A stretch of DNA of 13,367 nt. Origin: Deltaproteobacteria bacterium (lineage in GTDB: Bacteria > Desulfobacterota > Syntrophia > Syntrophales > UBA5619). Position numbers and translations under genes: made by a program. Shown here piece after piece: positions 7,845 to 13,367 of the stretch. Position 1 is the first letter of the stretch. Every line of letters begins with the position of its first letter. Under the pieces are notes generated by a model. The model was given only the letters and a program-made list of their open reading frames with translations, searched no databases and was not told the DNA's origin. Location: contig JAPLJY010000161.1 in assembly GCA_026388345.1 (NCBI GenBank), positions 1-13,367 on the forward strand, in the 5' to 3' direction.

Positions 7845-7873
7845 TTGATAACCGCCTCTGCTTCTGATAGATT
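7845..7873 (+). promoter_or_regulatory. likely promoter of yciO
   Basis: TTGATA (7845-7850, five of six to the -35 consensus) is 17 bases from TAGATT (7868-7873, four of six to the -10 consensus). Both lie in the 115-base gap after the four-helix-bundle gene. Transcription would start near 7880, about 40 bases before the yciO ATG, marking the end of the kdp-linked unit. Confidence 0.4.
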
Positions 7874-7886
7874 GCCTCGGTTTAAT

Positions 7887-7903
7887 CCGGGAGTGTGTCC
7901 CGG
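7887..7903 (+). promoter_or_regulatory. hairpin in the yciO leader
   Basis: CCGGGA (7887-7892) and TCCCGG (7898-7903) form a 6-bp GC-rich stem with loop GTGTG, 17 bases before the yciO start. No U-run follows, so it is not a standard terminator. Its role is unknown. Confidence 0.3.
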
Positions 7904-7920
7904 CATCAGACAGAGACGAT

Positions 7921-8529
7921 ATGCTGGTATCCATCAACAATCAGAACCCTCAGATGCGGCTGATCCGCAAGGCGGTGGAGATCCTCCGCGGCGGCGGGAT
8001 CGTTATCTACCCGACCGACACGGTCTATGGGATGGGGTGCGATCTGTTCAACAAGAAAGGGATCGAGCGGATCTACGAGATCCAGCACCGCGACCGGAGG
8101 CAGCCTCTGAGCTTCATCTGCGCCGACCTCAAGGACATCAGCCGATACGCGCGGGTCTCCGACGACGCCTACAAGATCATGAAACGTCTCCTTCCCGGGC
8201 CCTATACATTCATTCTCGAGGCCTCCCGCGCCGTTCCCAAAATAATCCTCCCCAAGCGGCAGACGACCGGCATCCGGGTCCCCGACAATCGGATCTGCCA
8301 GGACCTGGTCGCCGAGATGGGCTCCCCCGTCATCAGCACCAGCGTCAAGAACGGGGAAGGCGAACTTTTGAGCGACCCCAGGATCATCGAGGAGCTCTTC
8401 GGCAAGCGGGTGGATATGATCATCGACGGCGGGATCATCGCCGCGACACCATCGAGTGTGGTCAGCCTCCTCGACGAAGGGGTGGAGGTCATCAGAGCAG
8501 GAAAAGGCGATGTATCCGCCTTTCAATAA
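7921..8529 (+). CDS. yciO: YciO/YrdC/Sua5-family protein (threonylcarbamoyl-AMP synthase-like)
   Basis: This 202-residue single-domain YrdC-fold protein contains IVIYPTDTVYGMGCDL (about 28-43), the basic KRQTTGIRVPDN stretch (about 116-127), STSVKNGEG, and the ending GKGDVSAFQ. Start (NPQMRLIRKAVEI), length and C terminus all match E. coli YciO better than TsaC or Sua5, and no Sua5 C-terminal domain is present. TsaC/Sua5 enzymes make threonylcarbamoyl-AMP from threonine, bicarbonate and ATP for tRNA t6A37. YciO proteins share the fold, but their in vivo role is unsettled. Without the rest of the genome it cannot be told whether this is the main t6A enzyme. The ribosome site before ATG 7921 is weak (GAGA); the start is set by alignment to the family. 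Confidence 0.88.
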   Translation: MLVSINNQNPQMRLIRKAVEILRGGGIVIYPTDTVYGMGCDLFNKKGIERIYEIQHRDRRQPLSFICADLKDISRYARVSDDAYKIMKRLLPGPYTFILEASRAVPKIILPKRQTTGIRVPDNRICQDLVAEMGSPVISTSVKNGEGELLSDPRIIEELFGKRVDMIIDGGIIAATPSSVVSLLDEGVEVIRAGKGDVSAFQ

Positions 8530-8534
8530 ACGCG

Positions 8535-8583
8535 CGGCGGTCGACGGACCATAAAGCGATGCCGCCGTCCCGGAGAAGACGGC
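8535..8583 (+). promoter_or_regulatory. competing inverted repeats in the rng leader
   Basis: In the 161-base gap between yciO and the RNase gene, CGGCGG (8535-8540) can pair with CCGCCG (8562-8567). GCCGTC (8564-8569) can instead pair with GACGGC (8578-8583). The two stems share bases 8564-8567 and are mutually exclusive. No U-run follows. E. coli RNase E autoregulates through its 5' UTR, so a structured leader here could matter, but the link is inferred. I see no other gene in this gap and no convincing promoter. Confidence 0.3.
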
Positions 8584-8690
8584 TGTCCCCCATTGCCAGC
8601 AACGGGCAGACGGAGTACGGATTCTCCAGCGGCGAGCGGTCCACAGCAGATCGGCGCGGAAGACTGAACGCCTAATTGAAAAGGATCTTT

Positions 8691-10829
8691 ATGAAAAAAC
8701 AGATGCTGATCAACGCCGTCCACCTTGAGCAGAAACGCATGGCGATCGTGGAAGACGGCAAACTGGTCGAATTCAACATCCAGATGGCCGTAAGGGAGCC
8801 GATTACCGGCAACATCTACAAGGGACTCGTGATGAAGGTGGAGCGGGGGCTCCAGGCCGCCTTCGTGAACTACGGCGGCAGGAAGGACGGTTTTCTGCCG
8901 CTGCGCGACGTAAGCTCCAACTACTTCACGGAGGGCGCCGGCGGCCGCGACGGCGCGAGATCAACGCTCAAGCCCGGCCAGGAGGTCCTCGTCCAGGTCC
9001 TCCGGGAGGTCAGCGAGCGCAAGGGCGCGTTGCTCACCTCCTACATCTCCCTGCCGGGCAGGTACCTGGTGCTTCTGCCGAACAAGGAAAGCAGCGGCAT
9101 CTCCCGGAAGATCGAGGATGAGGAGGACCGGAAAAGGCTCAAGGAACTCGTCGAACAGCTCCAAACCGAAGACGGGGTAGGGTTCATCGTCCGGACGGCC
9201 GGGATGAACCGGACCAAGCAGGAGCTGGCCCGCGACTACCAGCACCTCTCCCGTCTCTGGAAGGAGATCCGGAAGGGGGCCGACGAAACGGCGGCGCCCG
9301 CGCTGATCTACCAGGAGAGCGCCTTCGGCGTCCGCTCGTTGCGGGATTACTTCACCACGGACATCGAGGAGATCCTGGTCGACGACCTGGAAACCTTCCG
9401 GCAGGTGAGGGCCTACTGCAAGGCCGTCGCCCCCCGGAGTGTCAAGATGATCAAGCTGGACAAGGAAAAGACCCCCCTCTTCGACAAATACCAGCTCGAG
9501 GATCAGATCCGCGTGATCTACCAGGACCGCGTGGAGTTGAAGTCCGGCGGCTATCTGATCATCAACCCCACCGAGGCGATGATCACGATCGATGTAAATT
9601 CCGGTCGCGGCTCCCACAAGCGGAACGTCGAAGAAACCGCTTACCAGACGAACATGGAGGCGGCGGAGGAGATCGCCCGCCAGCTCCGCCTGCGCGACCT
9701 CGGGGGACTCCTCGTCATCGACTTCATCGACATGATGGACGGCAAGCACAACGCAGAGGTGGAAAAGACCTTCAAGAAGGCCATCAGTCTGGACCGGGCA
9801 AGGATCCAGCTCTCCCACATCTCCAAGTTCGGCATCCTGGAGCTCTCACGCCAGAAGAAGCAGTCGACGATCCAGGAGATCAGCTACACGCCCTGCCCCT
9901 TCTGCCGGGGCCGGGGGGTGCGGCCCTCCCTTGAATACACGGCCCTGACCGCCTACCGGAAGATCGAAACGCAGGCTGTCAAGGGGCTCTCCTCCGTGAT
10001 CGGCCTGAGCGTCCCCTATGAGGTGGCCGACTACCTCCAGAACCAGAAACGGGCGGAGATCAGCCGACTGGAAAACGACTATGACATGTCGATCCATATC
10101 TCGGGAAGTCCCGACATGGCCTGGGATGAATGGAAGATCGAAACGACGAAGCGGGAGACGCCGGTGGCGCCGGAGCAGACCAATCACGTCCGCAAGGCTG
10201 CGGAGGAGATAGAGGAACCGGACGAACCGGAGGAACCGGAATCCGGGGAAGCGGAAATACCCGCGCCCGGGGAGATGGAAACACCGAAGCAAGGCGAACC
10301 CGTGGAAGGGATGCCAAAGAGGGGGACGCCGAAGCGGGGGGCGCGAAGGAAGGCACCGCCAAAGAAGGCTTTGCCCAAGGAAGAAAAGCCAAGGGAGGAA
10401 GAACCCAAGGAGGAAGCGCCCCGGAAGGAAGAATCCCGCAAGGAAGAACCCAGGAAGGAAGAACCCGGGAAAAACGGGGAGTCTCCAGCGGAAAACCACG
10501 AACCCGCGCCCGGGACGGCGAAGAAAAAACCCCGCAGGCGATCTCGTCACCGCAGGAAGACGCCGGGGGAAAAACCGGCGGAAACGCCAGCGGACGCGCC
10601 GCAGCCGTCTGCGGCAGAACACCGGCCCGAAGCGCCGCCGCGGGAAACGGTTCGGATTACGCCGCCGCGCGCCGCCGTCGAGCCCGCCGCACCGAGGAGC
10701 AGCGTATCACCACGCCCTCCGGAGATCGTGAAGGGAAATGCGCCGCCGGAGAATCAGGGCAGGGGAAACGGGAATCTCGAGGACCCGCTGCACCGGCTGA
10801 AGAAGGTCTTCGAAGCTCTGGATGACTGA
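8691..10829 (+). CDS. rng: RNase E/G family endoribonuclease with long charged C-terminal tail
   Basis: This 712-residue protein probably handles single-stranded RNA cleavage in rRNA/tRNA maturation and mRNA decay. An S1 RNA-binding domain spans about 30-120 (GNIYKGLVMKVERGLQAAFV). The 5'-sensor motif VRTAGMNRT carries R168/T169, matching E. coli R169/T170. The catalytic AMITIDVNSGR has D301, and VIDFIDMMD has D344, matching D303/D346. The Zn-link CPFC (C402, C405) holds the tetramer in the family. The catalytic part (about 485 residues) equals a whole RNase G. The remaining ~220 residues are disordered, with an acidic Glu/Pro stretch, KEEP-type repeats, an Arg/Lys cluster (KKKPRRRSRHRRK) and a terminal amphipathic LEDPLHRLKKVFEALDD. 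This suggests RNase E-like RNA or partner binding. ATG 8691 has AAAAGGA 5-6 bases upstream and fits the family start; TTG 8676 is in frame but less likely. A desulfurase gene follows after 14 bases. Confidence 0.92.
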   Translation: MKKQMLINAVHLEQKRMAIVEDGKLVEFNIQMAVREPITGNIYKGLVMKVERGLQAAFVNYGGRKDGFLPLRDVSSNYFTEGAGGRDGARSTLKPGQEVLVQVLREVSERKGALLTSYISLPGRYLVLLPNKESSGISRKIEDEEDRKRLKELVEQLQTEDGVGFIVRTAGMNRTKQELARDYQHLSRLWKEIRKGADETAAPALIYQESAFGVRSLRDYFTTDIEEILVDDLETFRQVRAYCKAVAPRSVKMIKLDKEKTPLFDKYQLEDQIRVIYQDRVELKSGGYLIINPTEAMITIDVNSGRGSHKRNVEETAYQTNMEAAEEIARQLRLRDLGGLLVIDFIDMMDGKHNAEVEKTFKKAISLDRARIQLSHISKFGILELSRQKKQSTIQEISYTPCPFCRGRGVRPSLEYTALTAYRKIETQAVKGLSSVIGLSVPYEVADYLQNQKRAEISRLENDYDMSIHISGSPDMAWDEWKIETTKRETPVAPEQTNHVRKAAEEIEEPDEPEEPESGEAEIPAPGEMETPKQGEPVEGMPKRGTPKRGARRKAPPKKALPKEEKPREEEPKEEAPRKEESRKEEPRKEEPGKNGESPAENHEPAPGTAKKKPRRRSRHRRKTPGEKPAETPADAPQPSAAEHRPEAPPRETVRITPPRAAVEPAAPRSSVSPRPPEIVKGNAPPENQGRGNGNLEDPLHRLKKVFEALDD
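10377..10470 (+). repeat. degenerate 15-18 base repeats encoding KEEP-type motifs
   Basis: Inside the tail of the RNase gene, units close to AGGAAGGAAGAACCC recur about five times and encode variants of RKEEP. A related shorter run of GAACCGGA units lies at about 10211-10245. The repetition explains the long alternative reading frames on both strands here and is a likely site of length variation between strains. Confidence 0.6.
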
Positions 10830-10843
10830 TTGACGGACGGGGC

Positions 10844-12001
10844 ATGAGCAATATCATCTATTTCGACAACGCCGCCACTTCCTGGCCGAAGCCGGAGGAG
10901 GTCCCGGCGGCCATGACCCGCTACCTTTGCGGGATCGGCGGCAGCCCCGGACGCTCCGGCCACCGCCTCTCCATCGAGGCGGGGCGGATCGTGCTGGATG
11001 CGCGGGAGGCGCTGGCGGAACTCTTCGGTGTGGAGGATCCCTTCCGAATCGTCTTCACGAAGAATGCGACCGAGGCGCTGAACCTCGCCCTCCGCGGCCT
11101 CCTGAAGGCGGGCGACCATGTCATCACCTCCTCCGTGGAGCACAACTCCGTCATGCGGCCGCTCCGCGCACTGGAAAAGGAGGGAGTGGAACTGTCGGTT
11201 CTTCCCTGCTCCATCCGGGGGGAGCTCGATCCCGACGCGATCCGTCCCGCCGTACGCCCAAACACGAAGGCCCTCGTCCTTACCCACGCCGCAAATGTGA
11301 CGGGGACAATCCTGCCGATCTCCGAGGCCGGCCGGATCGCCCATGAGCACGGGATTATTCTCATCGTCGATGCGGCGCAGACCGCCGGGGCCCTGCCGAT
11401 CCACGTGAAAGATATGGGCATCGACTTGCTGGCCTTCACGGGCCACAAATCCCTCTTCGGCCCGCCGGGTACAGGCGGACTTTACATCCGGCAGGGGCTG
11501 GAGGCGAAAATCCCCCCCCTGATGGCGGGCGGAACGGGCAGCCGCTCCGAATTCGAGGAACAGCCCGATTTTCTTCCGGACAAATACGAGGCCGGAACGC
11601 CGAACACGGTCGGTCTCGCGGGGCTTGGCGCCGGCGCCGCCTGGATCCTCGCCCGGGGGATCGGGGCGATCCGCGCCCATGAGGAGGTCCTGATGGGGCG
11701 CTTTCTCAACGGTTTGAAGGATATTTCAGGGGTGACCCTATACGGTCCGGGCGATCCGGCGCGTCTGATCGCTTTGGTCTCCTTCAACATCGAAGGCCTG
11801 ATGCCGTCCGAGGTCGCCCTGGAGCTGGACGAGCGGTTCGCGATCCTGTCGCGCCCGGGGCTCCACTGCGCCCCCGCGGCGCACCGGACCGTCGGGACGT
11901 TCCCGCAGGGGACCGTCCGTTTCGGCTTCGGTTTTTTCAACATCGAAAAGGAGATCGACGCCGCCCTTGCGGCGCTCCGGGAACTCGCCCGCGGCCGGTG
12001 A
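10844..12001 (+). CDS. class-V aminotransferase, cysteine desulfurase family (EF2568-like)
   Basis: This 385-residue PLP enzyme probably mobilises sulfur (or selenium) from cysteine (or selenocysteine) as a persulfide. Motifs are YFDNAATSWPKP (6-17), FTKNATEALN (71-80), the VEHNS histidine (H100), VDAAQT with D176 and Q179, FTGHKSLFGPPGTGGL with the PLP lysine K202, and SRPGLHCAP with catalytic Cys342. The PKPEEV N terminus and LFGPPGTGGLYI match the family first described with Enterococcus EF2568, which occurs beside selD and DUF3343 genes in selenium-dependent molybdenum hydroxylase clusters. Here a DUF3343 gene follows, but no selD or scaffold gene is in the window. ATG 10844 is the first start and lies 14 bases after the RNase stop; its ribosome site is weak (GGACGGGG). 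IscS or SufS roles are less likely from sequence type. Confidence 0.88.
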   Translation: MSNIIYFDNAATSWPKPEEVPAAMTRYLCGIGGSPGRSGHRLSIEAGRIVLDAREALAELFGVEDPFRIVFTKNATEALNLALRGLLKAGDHVITSSVEHNSVMRPLRALEKEGVELSVLPCSIRGELDPDAIRPAVRPNTKALVLTHAANVTGTILPISEAGRIAHEHGIILIVDAAQTAGALPIHVKDMGIDLLAFTGHKSLFGPPGTGGLYIRQGLEAKIPPLMAGGTGSRSEFEEQPDFLPDKYEAGTPNTVGLAGLGAGAAWILARGIGAIRAHEEVLMGRFLNGLKDISGVTLYGPGDPARLIALVSFNIEGLMPSEVALELDERFAILSRPGLHCAPAAHRTVGTFPQGTVRFGFGFFNIEKEIDAALAALRELARGR

Positions 12002-12006
12002 GGGGA

Positions 12007-12099
12007 ATGGGGGAACGGAAGATGCGTCTTTGGAGATCGGAAATGGAAAAGATCATCGACACCGCGACGGCCGGTGCGGGAAGGGTAGTCGCCCTGTGA
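12007..12099 (+). CDS. possible 30-residue coupling peptide or remnant before the DUF3343 gene
   Basis: An open frame from ATG 12007 to TGA 12097-12099 overlaps the GTG start of the next gene as GTGA, the arrangement typical of translational coupling. An internal ATG at 12043 has GGAG 7 bases upstream and would begin MEKIIDT, which recalls the first residues of TusA/YedF-type sulfur carriers, but the rest does not follow that family. It may be a coupling leader, a decayed TusA-like start, or chance. Confidence 0.2.
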   Translation: MGERKMRLWRSEMEKIIDTATAGAGRVVAL

Positions 12100-12317
12100 A
12101 CGGCGGCCCCTGGGAGGTCGTCCTCTTCCGATCTGTCCACCATGCCCTCCGGGCGGAAAAGCTCCTGAAGGAAGCCGGTATTCCCTGCAAGCTGATCCCC
12201 ATCCCCCGGAACCTCAGCTCGGACTGCGGCGTCTGCCTCCGTTTCGACCCGCCGCTCCGCCCGCGGGTCGAGGAGGCGCTCCGGGGCCGCGCGGAGATGG
12301 AGAAGATCCTCCAGTAA
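12096..12317 (+). CDS. DUF3343 protein, putative Se/S carrier-like
   Basis: This 73-residue protein of the DUF3343 family (also called putative Se/S carrier-like) contains VVLFRSVHHALRAEKLLKEA (8-27), GIPCKLIPIPRNLSSDCGVC (28-47) and LRFDPPL. The family has a conserved Cys-Gly in the 'SSxCG' position (here C44). This member has two more cysteines, C31 and C47, giving a CGVC dithiol-like pair. Such genes often sit with EF2568-type desulfurases, as here, and are thought to carry or deliver persulfide sulfur or selenium; the biochemical role is not established. GTG 12096 is chosen because it begins just before the domain, has AAGGG 10 bases upstream and overlaps the stop of an upstream frame. 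The longer in-frame extension to 11967 overlaps the desulfurase and is unlikely. Confidence 0.8.
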   Translation: MNGGPWEVVLFRSVHHALRAEKLLKEAGIPCKLIPIPRNLSSDCGVCLRFDPPLRPRVEEALRGRAEMEKILQ

Positions 12318-12515
12318 TAGAAGATCGATCTGTCGATGGGGAAAATGGGTCTCTGGTTGAGCTGCCCACGTGCCATATCAGGGCCAAGTATCCCGATTAT
12401 TAAAATCGATTTCAGAAGAAGACCACCCGTCAGTTTGCGGAAAACCGGGTCTCCAATCGTTGCTGTAGCATCTCTGTCTGTCTGACTCGTCATCTCCTTC
12501 GGCGAATAATATAAT
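12318..12515. other. intergenic stretch without recognised gene
   Basis: Nothing clearly coding is present. A minus-strand frame starting at 12493 begins with a plausible amphipathic and hydrophobic sequence (FRKLTGGLLLKSILIIGILG) but then runs antisense through the DUF3343 gene. Its AAGGAG touches the ATG with no spacing. It may be the stub of a lost divergent gene. No intrinsic terminator was seen after 12317. Confidence 0.4.
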
Positions 12516-12561
12516 CCGGACAGATTACTTGCTAAGAACCGGACATATCATTTGCTAATGA
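12516..12561 (+). repeat. two tandem imperfect 23-base direct repeats
   Basis: Copies at 12516-12538 and 12539-12561 match at 18 of 23 positions by eye. Each starts CCGGACA and carries TTGCTAA near its end. Read on the other strand they give repeated TTAGCAA and TGTCCGG, a layout reminiscent of the repeated transposase-binding sites at IS21-type ends, though no transposase gene is nearby. They could also be regulator sites upstream of the dctP promoter. Confidence 0.5.
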
Positions 12562-12563
12562 CA

Positions 12564-12590
12564 GGATTATTTCAGGACTGAAAATAATCC
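12564..12590 (+). promoter_or_regulatory. inverted repeat directly upstream of the dctP -35 element
   Basis: GGATTATTT (12564-12572) and AAATAATCC (12582-12590) are perfect 9-base inverted repeats around a 9-base centre that itself is partly symmetrical (CAG/CTG). The right arm abuts TTGACT. Position suggests an activator or repressor site. As RNA it would be a weak AT-rich hairpin followed by T-rich DNA, so termination of upstream transcription is an alternative. Confidence 0.4.
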
Positions 12591-12618
12591 TTGACTTTTT
12601 TCCTTGAGAAGCTATAAC
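12591..12618 (+). promoter_or_regulatory. sigma70-type promoter of the TRAP transporter gene
   Basis: TTGACT (12591-12596, five of six) and TATAAC (12613-12618, five of six) are separated by 16 bases in AT-rich DNA. The start site would be near 12625, giving a leader of about 138 bases. A palindromic cluster starts about 10 bases downstream, well placed for repression. Confidence 0.6.
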
Positions 12619-12634
12619 TCATAAACACTATTCA

Positions 12635-12663
12635 ATACGGAATTCCGTTTCGCAATACGGAAT
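12635..12663 (+). promoter_or_regulatory. overlapping palindromic operator, IclR-like
   Basis: ATACGGAAT occurs twice (12635-12643 and 12655-12663). The first copy overlaps the perfect palindrome ACGGAATTCCGT (12637-12648). A near-palindrome TTTCG-N5-CGGAA lies at 12648-12662. The TTCCG/CGGAA half-sites with a 5-base spacer resemble operators of IclR-family regulators, which often control catabolic and TRAP-type transport genes. No regulator gene is in the window. The site begins about 10 bases after the predicted transcription start. Confidence 0.5.
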
Positions 12664-12730
12664 GGAGAAATAGAGAGAGGAGTTGGCGGCGAGAAATCTT
12701 ATTTAAGCAACCGGAGCGGAAGTACAAAAC

Positions 12731-12743
12731 GGGTCAGAGACCC
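12731..12743 (+). other. small hairpin in the dctP leader
   Basis: GGGTC (12731-12735) and GACCC (12739-12743) flank AGA and lie just before the strong AGGAGGG ribosome site (12751-12757). It is short, so its significance is uncertain. Confidence 0.2.
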
Positions 12744-12762
12744 CTGAAGAAGGAGGGTGCAA

Positions 12763-13367
12763 ATGAGAAAAGTGCTATGCGGAATCATCATGATGTTTGC
12801 GTTGGCGATCCTCGCGATGCCGGCATTCGCGGCGACGGCGCTCAAGTACGCTACCATCCATGAGCCGACCCACCCGGTGGGCTACACAGCCGAATTCTTC
12901 GCCAGCCGGGTGAAGGAGCTGACCAACGGGGAGGTCACCGTCCAGGTGTACCACTCCCGGCAGCTCGGCGATGCCCGGGACAACGTGGAGAACATCCGGA
13001 ACGGCACCATCGCGTTTACGACGCTTTCCGTCTCGAACCTGAGCCAGGTGCTCCCGGTGCTGGACGTCTGGTCGCTGCCCTTCATTTTCAAGAGCGACGA
13101 CCACTTTTGGTATGTGTTGAACCACCCCAAGTCCTGGGAGTTCATGAAACAGCTCGAGCCGAAGGGGATCAAGACCATCACCTGGATCACCTCGGGCGCC
13201 CGCAACTTCTTCAGCAAGAAGCCCATCCGCAACCCGGCGGACCTGAAGGGGCTGAAGATCCGCGTGATGGCCTCGCCGGTCATGATCAATACCATCAAGG
13301 CGTTGGGGGCAAGCGGCGTGCCGACAGCCTGGGGCGAGCTGTACACCGCCCTGCAGACAGGCGTGGT
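12763..13367 (+). CDS. dctP: TRAP transporter solute-binding protein, DctP family (3' end missing)
   Basis: The first 201 residues of a periplasmic TRAP substrate-binding protein are visible; the gene continues beyond the window. A signal peptide (basic MRK, hydrophobic core, likely cleavage after AMPAFA at residue 23) is followed by KYATIHEPTHPVGYTAEFFA, GEVTVQVYHSRQLGDARDNV and a SLPFIF segment. SGARNFFSKKPIRNPADLKG and LKIRVMAS with the conserved substrate-contacting arginine come next, then WGELYTALQTGVV. These are the DctP-family order and spacing. TRAP systems import organic acids, most often carboxylates, using an ion gradient with DctQ and DctM, whose genes are expected downstream. 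The substrate cannot be told. ATG 12763 has a strong AGGAGGG ribosome site 5 bases upstream. The promoter and palindromic operator upstream suggest inducible expression. Confidence 0.93.
   Translation, partial: MRKVLCGIIMMFALAILAMPAFAATALKYATIHEPTHPVGYTAEFFASRVKELTNGEVTVQVYHSRQLGDARDNVENIRNGTIAFTTLSVSNLSQVLPVLDVWSLPFIFKSDDHFWYVLNHPKSWEFMKQLEPKGIKTITWITSGARNFFSKKPIRNPADLKGLKIRVMASPVMINTIKALGASGVPTAWGELYTALQTGV

Noticed and set aside
8564..8583. Intrinsic terminator after yciO
   Set aside because: The 6-bp stem is followed by TGTCCCC, not a T-run.
7845..8675. 276-codon plus-strand frame over yciO
   Set aside because: Out of frame with the YciO motifs and very rich in Arg, Pro and Ser; a shadow frame.
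9846..10622. Long minus-strand frame rich in Arg/Phe/Leu, and a Gly/Arg-rich plus-strand frame (10130-10825), over the RNase tail
   Set aside because: Both arise from the low-complexity purine-rich repeats encoding the RNase tail; the plus frame 1 protein continues in register to a conserved-looking C terminus.

Overview
This GC-rich, almost entirely plus-strand window looks like chromosomal DNA from an anaerobic Desulfobacterota/deltaproteobacterium, possibly Syntrophales-like. That is an inference from gene content and style: a Kdp potassium pump with a kinase-less KdpD, an RNase E/G with a charged tail, a class-V desulfurase paired with a DUF3343 (Se/S carrier-like) protein, and a TRAP transporter gene. 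No rRNA, tRNA, CRISPR array or intact mobile element was seen.

Region 1 (1-276) is the 3' end of an unrecognised gene whose product ends in a membrane helix. Region 2 (277-7805) is a potassium-uptake locus. A short leader holds a hairpin touching the first Shine-Dalgarno sequence. It is followed by a 27-residue membrane microprotein, kdpF, kdpA, kdpB, kdpC and a kdpD-like gene. The kdpD product keeps the P-loop KdpD domain and the Usp domain, but its membrane and histidine-kinase parts are replaced by a PTS EIIA type-2 (PtsN-like) domain with its histidine intact. No kdpE follows. The next gene, 27 bases downstream and visibly richer in AT, encodes a single-pass membrane protein that looks like a free-standing MCP four-helix-bundle sensor. 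KdpFABC would pump K+; the KdpD-EIIA fusion and perhaps the four-helix-bundle protein are the candidate sensory or regulatory parts. This is the most unusual section.

Region 3 (7806-12317) holds a yciO-family gene with its own likely promoter, an RNase E/G gene with a GC-rich foldable leader and a disordered Lys/Glu/Pro/Arg tail, a cysteine desulfurase-family gene, and a small DUF3343 gene whose GTG start overlaps the stop of a 30-codon reading frame. The last two genes suggest sulfur or selenium transfer.

Region 4 (12318-12762) is an AT-richer intergenic stretch with two tandem imperfect 23-base repeats, an inverted repeat, a good sigma70-type promoter and an overlapping set of palindromic operator half-sites. 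These precede a TRAP transporter solute-binding protein gene (dctP type, from 12763) that runs off the end of the window.
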